Shown here: piece after piece, positions 23,768 to 37,239 of the stretch | Position numbering within the stretch: position 1 is the first letter of the stretch | How the letters are laid out: every line of letters starts with the position of its first letter | Source: Paramecium pentaurelia | Taxonomy: Eukaryota; Ciliophora; Oligohymenophorea; Peniculida; Parameciidae | DNA length: 64,000 nucleotides | Assembly (NCBI GenBank): GCA_905183005.1 | Contig: CAJJDO010000061.1 | Location: 443,338 to 507,337, forward strand | Direction: 5' to 3' | Notes under the pieces: generated by a model | What the model was told of the DNA's origin: nothing | Seen by the model: the letters and a program-made list of their open reading frames with translations, nothing else | The model's database searches: none | Made by a program: the position numbers and the translations under genes

Positions 23768-26700
23768 TCAATCTTCTTCTTCATTATCCTTAATATACTT
23801 TTCACTTTGAGCAATAGGAGTAACTCTTGAGGACTTTTATTTCTTAATTTCAAAAATTTCTGCCATCTAATCAACTCTTTTCTGTTTCCTATAGTTTTTA
23901 ATAAGTTCAATAGATATACATTTTTTCCAAAACAAATGCAGTAATAGTGTTTCTAGATTAATGTAATGAGCTTTCTCGAACTGACTTTCTTATAAATTAT
24001 TATCTTTCTTTAGCTTAGGCTGGGCTTCTTAGACTTAAAGGAATCGTATCTATATTTTGTTCCATGTTTCTCTCCATAGCAATTTACCACTAATAATTCT
24101 TAAAGGCTATAATTTCTTTTGCTTAGGGTATTAAAAATTGTTTTAATTTACTAAACAATTTGGCTACTCGAATACGTTACTCACTACGATCAGTTAAGAT
24201 TTTTCTCATATATGGAATGTGATTGAGAAAGGGAAAGATATTTCTGATTGTATTCCTAAGTTTATCCATCTTCTCATCTAAATTGCTGCTCTTCTCTTTT
24301 AAGTATTCAGCTAAAATCTTAGATATTAAAGTATATGTGATATGCAAATTCAAAATCGAAATTACTATAGCATATGGAATTTGTATTTCTTATGAATTTG
24401 ATTACTCTGAAACATATATACCTATAGCTAGTGCAATTGAAGCTAAACAGACATTTGTTGAATAATAATCTAATTTATTAAGATTATTTAGATTATATGG
24501 TTTATACTTCAAACTTAATTCCAAATACACTCCGATAATAAGTGAGATGATAGTTGCTTTAATAATGACACTGTCATCATAATATGTCAAGAAAATGATC
24601 ATTAATTCTTTCTGTAATATTTTGATCACTTCCCAAAAGTAAGCTCTTTTTGTGTATTCATTATAAAGATAGCCCCATTATAATCTTACCTTTTTATCAT
24701 CTAATAAATTAGAATTACTATAAAGACCATAAAAAAAATAGATTGGGATAAGGATTGCAAGAATCAAAAGCATAGGTAAACATAGTTCAAGCATCCATTT
24801 TTCATGATAAGGAGTATCAAATCTTTAAGAAACATTTGATTAAACCCATTTATAACCTGAGATTTCTCTATATGATATGAGTTGAACAAATCCTCCAATT
24901 AAACTTGGCTATAAATAGATGTACATATAAATGAGAGTAGTTGTAATGACACTTCTATTAAAAGTTATATGTTTAAATTTCACAGCAAGTAAATAACAAA
25001 ATAAAAAGAAGGTTATATATAGAAATGGCATAATTATTTACCAAATCATTCTACCATATTATATTTCAAATGTAAAAACATGAGATAAGAAGCAATCCAA
25101 TGAATAAGTCATAGTCTAAATTGGAGATCCAACTGCATTTATTGTACTTTGTAGTCCACTTGGAAGTTTTAATTAAAAAGTAGATATTGAAGAAATGATC
25201 TACAAATAATTTGTCAGCATTTTTATTAATATTGCCGATTGATTTGTATTTTAAGTAACTGCTAATCCTAACATCATAATACTAATTATTCTAACAACTT
25301 CTTCGATAGCTTTTAAAGTACTTTACACTGATACTAATATCGAAACTAAAGTCCTAACATAATATTTAATTAATTATACCATATACTCACGAATGTTATA
25401 ATTATTGCATTTTTCTCCTTCTCTAAGCATGATCCACAAGAATATTTCTAACTAACTGAATATTGTCCATCTCCTCTTGTATCATATAAATCACATTATT
25501 CGCATAGTGCTCCAATATGTCCTAAAAAACAAGAATTATCACCTTCCTCCCAACCACCTAAACAATTTTCTTCCAAATTTAAACAATAACTCACTATATT
25601 GCTTTAAAAATATGGTCTCCAAAATCCAAATTTTAAATTTAATAAAGCTGATTATACACTTATAGTTGAAATATCATCTTTCAGCTCGCATTTTTCAGAA
25701 TTTATGTTTAATGAGAAAAGACCTTAATCACTATTACATGGAACGCATGAAAAATCAGTATTATTTTTTATCTCACCATATTAACAACTCAAAGTCTTAA
25801 TGTTTACTCTTAATTTGTAATTAGAATGAGTATTTATCAAATTAAATGGATATTATTCATTGTAAATAGGAATTAAAATTGAATCACATCTAAATTACAA
25901 TTATAGAACAATTTCTGAAGGTAATGCATTATCAAAATAGACTATCAAATCATCTAAATTATAATCTTAAGTTTAATCATTAAACGTTATCTTATTTAGA
26001 TTAGTAAGATTATTACTAAATATATCTTCTTATAGTGATTCTGATGTATTTAATATTCTACTATCAATTTCACAAAATGAATTCTTCAGATTTTTCATTA
26101 CACTGTTATCTTTGCTCAAAGCAATCACTCTAAACTTATAACTGAAAGGAGTATATGATTTATTTTCTTTAGAAAATTCTTAATAAGAAGAAATCTTTTG
26201 ACCACTAGGCAAGAAAAGATATTAGGTTTAAAGTATTTTACTAGATTATAATATGACTTATTAAATTAATAAATCTTAAGTTTCTTCAATTGTAATTGTT
26301 GAAAATAAAGAATTTTCATCAGTTAAAGTAACAGTTAATTTTTATGGTATTGACACTCTATCATTTCCAAAATAATCAGCCTTATTGTTTTCCAAAAAAG
26401 TTCCCAACTTAAAATAATCCATATCCTATTAATTAACCAAATATATTCCTCCTCCTATTTATGCTGAATTATGTTAAATTAAGCTATTTTTTATCAAGAC
26501 ATCCTAATTCATTTTAATTATTAAAGCACCTCCTTTTTCAGATGCATTATTGTATTGAAAAATTGAATTTTCTATTAAAATTTTAACATTTTCAGCGAAT
26601 AAACAAGTTCCATTTTAAGCTCTATTGAACTGGCAAACATAGTTTTCTATATAAATTTCAAACTTCATGGATTACAATTAGATCTCTGAATTTGAAAGGA

Positions 26701-29700
26701 ATCGACGTGAGTTTGCATTTTCTTTTGCTATCTAAATACAACCATTAAACCCACAAGAAGAATTTGTTACTTTAAGTTTAGAAATGTATTATTTCATTAA
26801 AAGATTTTAAACTTTCAAAAAAGATTAAAATATCAATCCATTCCTACAGAAAATGCAATTTATTTATGTAAATAATATGTTATCCAACTTAAATTAAGAT
26901 AAATCTGTTAGTTCTTAAAATAACAGTAATCCAGATTAAGTATTTTCAATTATCAAATTACTTTGTTGTTCATTCTATTTAAGTATTTAAGATTAAATGC
27001 AATCTCCATAAGTAAAGTCTTAGTTGATATAATCTGAAAATAAGTTGAATGGTGCTTTAGTATTTTATGCATTAGAAATGCACTTAAAAAATACAGTGTA
27101 ATCTTTAACAATTTATTACTGACAACTATAGCTCTTTAATTATAATGTAACAGTTATATTTGATATTATTAAACCATTTATCTGAATGGTATTTAAGAGA
27201 TCTAATTAATAATATTTTATATACATTAATTTGGATGCAATTTGAAGAGTACATTACTAATGATACTATTTGATATTTTTAAATTCTGAATTGATACTAT
27301 CAAAGCATTATTGATTTGTAATGCAGATTCTAAGATGATATTATCAATTTCAATATTTTATAAAATAACATTGCTTGCTTAATTAATATAAAATAAGGCT
27401 CTGTTATTTATTATTGCTATTTCTTCTGATTTTGAAAGTTGGGTATATTTATTTAAATATCTTGTAAAACCTTCCTTTGTATTTTAGACAAAAAGTGAAT
27501 TCAGTTTAACAATTTATTAAATTTGGGTAGTAGAAGAGAAGATTACATATAAAATAGATCCAAGTTTAGAAAATACATTTTGAATATTTAAATGCTAAAA
27601 TGTTAAAGTTACTTTAGGAGAATCTGATAATATGTAAATGAATCCTCCATATTCTTTGGCTGTGATATTCTCGATTGATAATTCATTCAAAGTAACTTCA
27701 AGAGACTATGCTGAAGTGCTATCTAAATATATGGCTCCTCCAAATCCTAAATCTTTGGAGAAAGTGGTTGAGATATTCTTAAATGATGTTTGTGATATAG
27801 AAATAATGCTGTTTTTTTAAGCTTTAATTTGCATTGCTCCTCCAGAGGATCCTATAGATTATTCGAAATTACAAAATGAAATTTCTAAATTTTCTACTAA
27901 TAATTAAGCTACACCAGAAGTAGATTTAACTTGAAATAATTAGTTTATTTGCTCATAAAATACTTTTTCAGATTATAAAAATCCCCATAATAAATAAGGT
28001 TAGATTAATTAATAATTAAAATAACTATTCTAATAAAATGAACAATTAAAAAAAACTATTTACCTACTTTTAATATAGATAATAGTATCAGTGCCATTGT
28101 AAACAGTATTGTTTAAGAAATTTGAATTTGTGATTGTGATGGATCCCAAAATACAATTTAGATTTAAAAGTAAAGAAGAAATTTAAAGGTTATTCTAAAC
28201 ATATTCATGTAATATATTGCCAACAAAAGTTATATTTGATAGTTCTAAAGTTGTTTATTGAACTGAATCTATAAAGATAATAGCAGTTTAATATGTTGAG
28301 TTTGATAATAATAATAAATTTGATTCTATAACTAAATTAGAAAAATGAATCCTTTCGAATTGTTATTATTTCACTTATTCAGATGATTTATAATATATAA
28401 TAGGAGAGTTATATGATTAAGCAAATTTAATTTGCATATCAATTATTTCAAAATTAAGCACTGAATTAACAAAAAGTGATTGTAAATAATATTCACCCAT
28501 AACTTATTGTAATTAGCAATCAAGATATTAATGAAGTCCTAAAAATTTATAATTATCACTTTAAGTGATTCTACTAGAGGTTATTCTTAATGATTTAGCC
28601 TCAACAATACTAATATCTATTAATCCAATTCCTCGAATTATATCCAATTCTGAAATTTTTATATCATCAAATGAGATATAGATAAAACAGGAGTTATAAG
28701 TATTTAATTTAAAATCCTTTGTAATGAATGATACATAATTCTTTGATATTAAAATTGTATTAATTTAGATTTTTGAATTCTCATTGTTATATTTATTAAA
28801 AGAGAACAATTTAGTTGTTTGATGATATTCATTCTGCTCAATGATAATATTTGATAATTCAATTTGTAAATTATTTAATTGAAGTTAATCAGAATTTATA
28901 ACTCCATAACTAAATTCTTTAAATATACAATCTTTAATGATAAGATTTTGAATTTGATTATTATTATTAAGAATAATAAGTGTAGAATTTTAGATTAACG
29001 AATTTGTAAATTAGATTCCTTAAAGTGAAACTTCTTTCAAAAGATATAAGTTTAAGAAAGTTAAACAATTAAGAACTTCAACTTATAGTTTTAAATTTTG
29101 AGCAGTAAGATATCCATATTATTTTGAATAATTTGTATTTATTAATGTTGAATTTGAAAATTTTGCATTCACTAAAAAATCTACTATTTCAATGATATCA
29201 TTTTTGTTTAGATTAAAAAACAGAGTGACTTAATTTAGAAGGATGGAATTAAGGATCTCAAAAGATTAAAGTTTTATTGATTTGATATAAGGAGTATCAG
29301 CAATATATAAAAATTAGTTAATTGCATTTTGCATAAGATCAAATATTTTGAAATTAATTAGATTTAACTTTTAAACATCATAAAAAAGGAATCTAGATTA
29401 ATCATTTTGTTAAGTTAATTGTTGATATTAAATAGTGTCTAATATTATTGTTTAAGGCATTCTACTTTAAAATATTATTGATTTTAATTTATTATTAAAT
29501 AATGGTTAAAAGTGACCACCTTTGATTGTTATTTAATTAAAATTTTAGAAAGTAATTTATCTTTCAAACTCAATTATAGTATTTTAATTTAATTAAATAT
29601 TTAATTCAACATTTCTAAAATAATTTTAATATTTACATTGTTGAAAATATATTTGCACTAAATACTTGTTGAATTATGGCATTTCCTTAAATTCTGCATA

Positions 29701-32700
29701 TTTGTGGTCTGACACTTACAATATTTATAATAATTGTCTTAATTAACATTAAATTAGCTGATATATAAAAATCATCAGTTTCAAACTAAAAATAAATTAT
29801 TCATAATAATTACTTCTTTAAAACTATTTCCAGATATAAGATCATCTAAAAGTATATTTTATTATTTGAATTAAGTTTTTTAATAAGGTGATAACATAGA
29901 ATCTAATACTGTTATATAATCTTATTAAGAACAATACAAATTAATAGGAATTATAATCTGTTATTCACATTTATTACCATTTATGCATGAAATAAAACTT
30001 CCCAATTCTTAATCATAATAATAATCTTAATCTTCAAAGCTTTTTAAACATTAATAAGTATTTGTATAGTATTTATCATTGTTAAAATGAGGATTAATTT
30101 ATTAAATTTCATCCTATGATCTAATTCTACATAATGCACAATTTTATGGACATGCAATACATTAATTATTAGATAAACTTAATTTTCTACCTTTTTATTC
30201 CAGTTCACATCTAATGCATTTATTCTCACCATCAATAAATTAACATTCCAAACATGAATCAGGACAGGCTTTTATGCACTTTTCATCTACTAATTCATAA
30301 CCTTTTATACACATTGTACAAATAATTTCATAATCATTCTAGTTTTCACTTTGAGAATAGAGTTTAAAGGGATGATTATTATCAAAATTTATTAACATTT
30401 AATAAAATGCTCTTATATTGATTTTCCAGTAATCTTTAGATAATTTTTATTATTAAGCACAATTATAGCAATTTAATTCAAGTGGACATTAATAACATTT
30501 ACCTGATATTCTTTCTGCATAATATCCACTCTTACATTCAAGACAAATATGAACAAGAGCCCACCATTACACCTTTTCTCTTAAGCAAGTTGCACAATTT
30601 TCAATATATCCAGGACATTGTCCACTAAATTAAATGATTTTGGCTGACTCATCTTGATAATAATCTTGATTAATTATACAATATTATAATGATGAACAGA
30701 GAATATTTTCATTTTCATCAAAAAGCATACTTATCTTTTCACCACTGGGAGTTACATAGTATAATTCCCAAATCAAATAATTATAGATATCTTGATCAAT
30801 GACGGTGTCACAAATATATTCAACATATGAAAAATAACATGTTACTTCTCTCATTTACAAACATATATAAGAATCAAGTATAACTCCATAACCATAATCA
30901 CATCTCCCACAAGTAGTTATAATATTTTCCCAATCATCTCTAGGTGTAAAATAGAGATCAAGAGTATTAATTTAATAATTATAGTATAAAGCCTAAAATG
31001 CATAAGCACAATGTTTTATAGAATTTTCTAAGCAACTAATACCATCAAATGATAGAAAATATTTTGAATTATCTAAACATTTGTAACATTTTAAATAGTA
31101 TTTATCTATAGTTTTATCATAATGTTTTTAGCAAAAACTGCAGAAATTACCACAAGGAAGACAACTTCCATTATCTAATGCATAATGATCAATACAGGAC
31201 TGACATTATAGAGAATTTGATTCATAATTATAACTACAAGTCAAACAATTTGAAGGGCACTTATAGTATTGACCATCATGTAGATACATACCATCTTTCA
31301 CTTATAGACAATTTCCATCCAAAGAAGCAAGTAAGCAACTAATATTAGTTAATATACAATCTCCATTTAATTAATAGTAATTAGGCTTACATTTCACATT
31401 AATATTTTATCCTAAATGTTAATACTTAGCTTGAAAACAGTTGATAGGTTCTAATTCCAATTCACAAAAGTCTAAATAACCTGGATAAAGGGATAACTCT
31501 CTATTTTGATCAATCAAATAAAAATCATAATCATATAGATCTCTTTATTTATATTTAAAAGCATCATTATCTGTTATTTTTTCTGATATTAAGTCAAATT
31601 TGCAAATTGGTTTTAAATACCAAGTTAATGGATAATATATACAATCAACACATAATATGTCTTAAAAATTAGATTATGGACTGAATATATTTAATATATA
31701 TACCATTTTATGCAGTCATTTGAACCACGGTCATTTGGATATACAAAATATCCAAATTAACATGATGAAATTCCATGAGGTAATCCTTCTTGTTTTTATA
31801 CTGATGAATAATGATATTCAAATGATTAACATACTTTCTCATCTGGAATGTCAATATATCCATGTAAACATTAACACCTCTTTTATTCATTTAAATAGTA
31901 TCTGTTAGAATCAGATTCACAACTTATACAATTATTTTCAAGTGGTCCATCACATGTTAAGCAAGAATAATGACAAGCTATTAAAAAATAAATATTTATT
32001 ATACCATTAAAAAGTAATTATTTGTCATCAACATAATTGTATTCAAATTTAAAATCAAAAAGCGATGCTTATAATAATTCATTAACAAATTCATCTGCTC
32101 CCAAATAAACATAATAAGGAGAATTGGTTGGCACAGAAAGATCACGAGAAATCTCCTATAAATTTAAATCATTAAAGAATTAAATTTAAAGCAAACTCTT
32201 TCTTCCAGGTATTGTAGAACCATATTCATATTTTACAAAATGCCATTACTGTAATCCTTAAATATAAAGCTCTGAATAAATATCAAATAAAAGATCAGTT
32301 GATATAGTCAAAATATTAAAATCAACAAGTCCCATGATTGGTATTCGATGATGATCTTAATATACAACAACTTATGTAAATCTAGGTATAAGCTTATAAA
32401 ACCAGACATGCATTAAAAATATTTCATCTCCTATGCTTTATCTGTCAAAATAATTTTTAAAAAGACTTATTCTAATCAATGGGTATATAGAAAATTGAAT
32501 GACTCTTGATGCATCATATTTTACCCATCCTGATAAGCAGAACTTATTTCCAAATTAATTTATAGTATACTAGAGAGAAGTATCACCTTCAAAGACTTTT
32601 AATCCTTTGACAAAGTATGTTATTTGTTCTTCTTGCATTTGAGGAGGTATTTAACAATTATCATTCATATATGAAAATAAATCCTAACCTACATATTCAA

Positions 32701-33351
32701 TCTTGCTAACAAACATTTTAGATAATCTTCCTTTAAAAATATTTAGATTAAGACCATTAATCTAATTTTATATAAATAAATATATATTACATTTCCACTT
32801 CCTCCTTGAAATATTTAAATATATTCTTATCCTATATTCATTGTCCCAATCTAACTGACATGATCACTCATTTCAACTATGATTTTTTTTTCAGAGAAAT
32901 TAAATGTTATGAAGTTCAGAATCCATCTGCCTTCATAATTAAATGTTTAATACTCAAATTGTAGAACTTACATGTTACTTCCTAAAATCATTATTGTATT
33001 ATAAACTAGCAAAGTATTGTAATCTATTCTCATGTATCCTATCACTGAATTACTTGAACTTCCCTAAACTAAAAATAATAATTGTCCAAATTCAGGATCT
33101 GTTAGACTGTATTCTTAGTTCACTGAAGGAATATTCTAAAAAGTTTATTATGGAATGCATAAACTCCAAAAACCAAAACCAAATGAATCCCCCACATCCA
33201 AAGTAACAAAAGAATCAAAATAGTTAAAATCAATAGGTGAGTCCACAGGAATCAAAGCTTATTCATATCCACTATAAGGGCAACATTAACATTTGGTAAC
33301 AAGAATGACAATACATGATATCAAAACAAGAAGTTTATCAATGGTTTTCAT
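23768..33351 (-). CDS. Giant surface-type protein: Cys-rich ectodomain, beta-helix-like region, multi-TM C-terminus
   Basis: ATG at 33351 opens with a clear signal peptide (MKTIDKLLVLISCIVILVTK, then CQCC). A lectin-like N-terminal domain follows (GDSFGFGFWSLCIP). About 29.9-32.0 kb encodes a dense Cys-rich region of the growth-factor-receptor/IGFBP type. About 25.4-29.8 kb encodes repetitive Ser/Asn/Ile-rich sequence with GG-A-I/M phrases (SGGAMQIKA, FGGAIYLDSTSA), typical of pectin-lyase-like parallel beta-helices. About 24.2-25.4 kb encodes several hydrophobic helices (for example ATIISLIIGVYLELSL near 24530). A hydrophilic tail (EKYIKDNEEED) ends at TGA 23768-23770. Expected length is near 3,100 residues. 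Introns such as 32762-32790 and one near 28.05 kb interrupt it; not every junction was resolved. It is presumably a large cell-surface protein of unknown ligand. It could be two genes if an unseen stop lies between segments. Confidence 0.72.
32762..32790 (-). other. 29-nt intron near the 5' end of the giant surface-protein gene
   Basis: It begins GTAATATAT and ends AAATTAG on the minus strand. Splicing joins IFQGGSGN to INGLNLNIFKGRLSKM and avoids a shift in a region otherwise open for hundreds of codons. Confidence 0.75.
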
Positions 33352-34257
33352 TTTTAATATGAAATATCAAATTTTAAATATAATTTCAAGATATGTTAAT
33401 ATCAAATGTATAAATTTTATTATAGTACATCAAATAACAATAAGAAATAAGAAAGTTAAAACAACAAAAATAATTTCAAAGATGTATTAGAAGTAAGTTC
33501 ATATCCAAAATATAAGAGGCAGATGAATATATTAATCACTGAAATCATTAGAACATTAATACATTTTCTTTTTCTTTAGAATTGTAAAATAAATTAATTG
33601 ATGATTTCATCTCTAATCAAATTTTTTTAAATAGGATAATTATAATACTCAGAATCTATTAAAAAGACTTACTCTATTACATTTTTCTATATTATTAATT
33701 ATTTATTAATTTTTTAGTAAAAACTAGAAAATTTTTGTTTTCATTTCATCCTTACGATTTAACAACAACAATCATTTTACCATAATTTATTTTGTGTTAT
33801 TTTACAATATTATCCCATTCAATTTATTTTATAATCATCAAAATTTATTACTCTCTAGGATTGTTTATTAAATTAGTTACTTTTAAACAGTAATCTAATA
33901 ATTATTTTTACTCATATAAATTATTTTTCTTTGTTTAATTTTTCTTAACATACATCAATTAATACTTCTATATTAGTTACTCTATCTCATGCTCTATTTA
34001 AGCTAAATGAGAAAATTTATTTATTAAAACATTCTTCCAATTACAGGGGTTAATTTATGTTTTTAATTATGTATGTAAAGTTTATGCTTATAATTTCCCA
34101 TTCATTAATTTGGATCATTAAAAGGATTGAATTCCATTTATTACATGATATTATCAATTTTAAACCTTATTTGGCTCTGCTTGATTTCTCAAAATTTATT
34201 AATATTATTATTAATTTTGAATAATAATTTGAAATTGACCATTTATTAATTATTCAT
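33352..34257. other. A+T-rich upstream region of the giant gene
   Basis: No coding frame with protein character was found on either strand. The promoter of the minus-strand giant gene should lie at its left end. Confidence 0.4.
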
Positions 34258-34500
34258 TTAGAACAATAACAAGTTATATTAGTACTAAATTTGTAATCTT
34301 GAGAGACTTTAATTTCTATTTAGTTGTTAATGTGCTAAGATTAATTCTCGTTTGATTCTTTTCTCGAAACATCTTTAAGATTAAGAGTTTATCTTTACTA
34401 GACATTGACTAAGGAAATTTTAAAGTAATCCTTAAGAAAATTCTGAGGATTGCTTTCTTCATTTTATCTTATCCCTCTTAAAATAGAGAAGATGCTTCAA
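34258..34500 (-). pseudogene. Unidentified coding relic
   Basis: A minus-strand frame of about 75 codons looks protein-like (NEESNPQNFLKDYFKISLVN ... ESNENQSQHINNQIEIKVS) but has a TGA just upstream instead of a start, and ends at TGA. I do not recognise the family. Confidence 0.3.
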
Positions 34501-35384
34501 AACCACGATTCTTTTATGATTAATAAAGCAATGACTACTCAATTAAAATAGAGAAATAAATTAAAAAAAATTTAGGAATATAATGTTTTGATTATATTGG
34601 AATAATAATTTAATAAAATTTAATTAAATTTATTGAATTTCATTTATATACTACAAAGTAAAATTGAAAATTTCAATATCAATGCTATATTTTAAGAATT
34701 TTTGTGTTTTTCAATTCCAAAGAATATTTATTTTGATAATAAATAAAGAATATAATATATAAATATCATTTGATAAGTCACTTATAATGAAGTTATTATT
34801 TCGATATAATCATTAAAATTAAATATCTATTGTTAACATGAATATATTTTAATTGCAAACATCTTATTAGAATAAACATGTAAATTTATCTGATAATTTT
34901 TTTGATTAAAAAAAACTGTATCAAATAAAAATACTATATCACTGAAAAGAGAACACTTTGTAGTAATTAAAAGAATATATAATATATTTGTAGGATTTAA
35001 AGGAGGATTATAATTTTACATTTCTTGATTACGATTATTAAATAAATAATAAAACATTTAATTTATATTTTCTTAAGAAGGAATATAAAAAAGATTGATT
35101 ATAAGAAATATATTAATTATATGAATATTCCTTCTATTGATAAAGTATAATTTATAATTCCTTTTTTAAATTTATATAAATTTAAGAGAGATTTACGTCT
35201 TAAATATGAATTAGTCATATAAAAATAAAATATTCATTTTATCTTAAGATTTGAGGTTATTAATATTTTTGTTGTTTGCCAAAGAGTTATTTATAATTAA
35301 CTAATTTTATTGTAAATGTAAAATATGTTTATCATTTCTAGTAATTATATTAATTTATTATGGCATAGATTTCATTTATAAAAG
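34501..35384. other. A+T-rich stretch without a gene
   Basis: Nothing with coding character or RNA structure is seen here. Confidence 0.4.
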
Positions 35385-36030
35385 TCTTCGTTAAATTTCC
35401 AATTATATTTAAATAAAATTGACCTGAGTCTTAAGGAGCAGATTGTTACTCTCATCTTTGGAATTATAAATGCAAGGTGGTTAATTTTCAAGGAGGATGA
35501 TTGGTAGTCAATTTGTAGGCAGCTATGACAAAGTTGCATTATGATTACATTATCCTTGAGGGAAACAATGAAATTTAATTTCACAATAGAGAAATTTGTT
35601 TATTGGAACCATTAGCCATTATAAGTTTTTATAGGCGATGTATAGGTTTATTCATTAAAACATGATCTTTTGAATGGACACCAAACAAGCAACTTAGGTT
35701 TATGATTTTTGAGTATAAATCGTATAAATTTAAGTAAAACGATGGTAAGAACAACACAAAGATTTCTTTATTAAGCAACTTAGATAAAAACTCTTATAAA
35801 GTACTAATTTATTATAATATAGAATTGCGGGGTTTTAGGGATGTGAGGGTTGAAATCTTAAATCCAAGTGCGGATTTTTATAGCAATTTTTATTATCAAG
35901 GTCAAAGTTTAGTATTAATCTCTTTTTTCAAAAAGATGCTCTATTTTTTATTCAAATCCATTAGAAAACTATTTGTCTAATTATAGTGTATTTCTAAAAT
36001 TTATCTAAGTTACCTTATGATACAAAAAAA
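35385..36030 (+). pseudogene. Unidentified relic with TGA codons in an otherwise open frame
   Basis: A single plus-strand frame keeps protein character across more than 200 codons (for example GADCYSHLWNYKCKVVNFQG; LRFMIFEYKSYKFKQNDG; RGFRDVRVEILNPSADFYSN) but contains three TGA codons, in contexts where Trp would fit. In this code TGG to TGA is a one-step nonsense change, so decay is the simplest reading. No start or family was recognised. Confidence 0.4.
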
Positions 36031-36677
36031 ATACATCAACAAAATTTTAATAAGTTTTAAAAATAAATTAATTTATAAAAGGAACTTTCCTTTATAATTG
36101 CTAAGGTTCAAACAGGAATAACAAAAGTTATTCTTAATCTTAAAATACATTATAATTGATTAAATATTAGATTATATCTCATTGATTAGCTAATTTGCTG
36201 GAATTTGACTATTATTCAGGTAAGTTAAAATAAAATTCAAGCTATCAAAGAATTTATAGATTTTTATATTTATTAATGTAAATTATTTTAAATTAATCAT
36301 AAAAAATTTTGAGTATTATATTATTAATAAGAATGTGATAATTTTAAATTAGTAGCTCTATGTACTCTAAAATAAATTCTCCATAGATATTTATAAAATC
36401 TTTAAATTTCTTTTAACAATAAAATTATGTTAGGAAAGAATTAATTTTTGGCAAGTAGCTTAATTATTAGATTTTATTAAGCAAAGTAATATAATAAATG
36501 TATTAATAAACTAATTAGTATAATTCAAACTCATTCTCAAAATCTAATATATTCTCAAGATTTTCTTTTTAAATTTTAAGGTTAATAAAGCTATTTATAA
36601 ACACAATTCAGGAACTTATAAATTTAATTTGGGTCTTTTTCAGTCTCTATTGTTAAACATCATCTTCTATGATTACG

Positions 36678-37215
36678 AATTCACTTTGAGTCAATTGAAG
36701 ATTCTATTAATGGATAAATTAGTCGACCTTTTTGACACAGACACATATCTAAAATTTTAAAGCAGTCATCCATCTAAATCCTTCCTCCTTTGACATTGAT
36801 CAAATAGTTGTTCCAGTTAGAGGTTAACACGCTCACCTTATTGTCTTTCTCTTTAATCAATTTGTCTAATAGAGATAGTTAGGTGTTGTTGTGCCATACA
36901 TGATGGAGGTCACCCTCTTCATCTCTCATGACATGATAAGTTGTATGAATCTCATTTATTTGTTGGTTGATGATCACAGGAGTCTTATTAGGAAAGCTGA
37001 CGGCCTTATGAATGATGATACGGCATTTGAAGGTCTTCTTTAGTTCATCGGCCAATTAGTAAGTGTTCATATTCCGATTAAGTCTGACCGAGTAGAGAAG
37101 GGCCCCTGGGTATTCTTGATGCCCATTTACAGCTGTGGGGAAGGTATTTACGACTATTTAAAAATTGATTCGACGCACAGGCAAAAAATGTAATTGAGTG
37201 TAACTGATTACATGG
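36678..37215 (-). pseudogene. Unidentified gene fragment of higher G+C
   Basis: A minus-strand frame is open for about 175 codons and ends at TGA 36678-36680. It reads very convincingly (FPTAVNGHQEYPGALLYSVR; TYQLADELKKTFKCRIIIHK; INEIHTTYHVMRDEEGDLHH; DDCFKILDMCLCQKGR). Third-position G/C is much higher than in neighbouring genes. No ATG in frame lies at the apparent N-terminus; the first is internal (MNTYQLAD). It is therefore a fragment, a highly expressed small gene with an unseen first exon, or transferred DNA. I do not recognise it. Confidence 0.5.
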
Positions 37216-37239
37216 GTTAATAAATAAATATTAATATCA

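Noticed and set aside
31708..31908. Overlapping ORFs on both strands near 31.8 kb
   Set aside because: They lie inside the Cys-rich part of the giant minus-strand gene, in the wrong frames.
35385..36030. Nuclear insertion of mitochondrial DNA (TGA as Trp)
   Set aside because: The frame also needs TAA/TAG read as Gln, which the mitochondrial code would not allow, and no mitochondrial protein was recognised.
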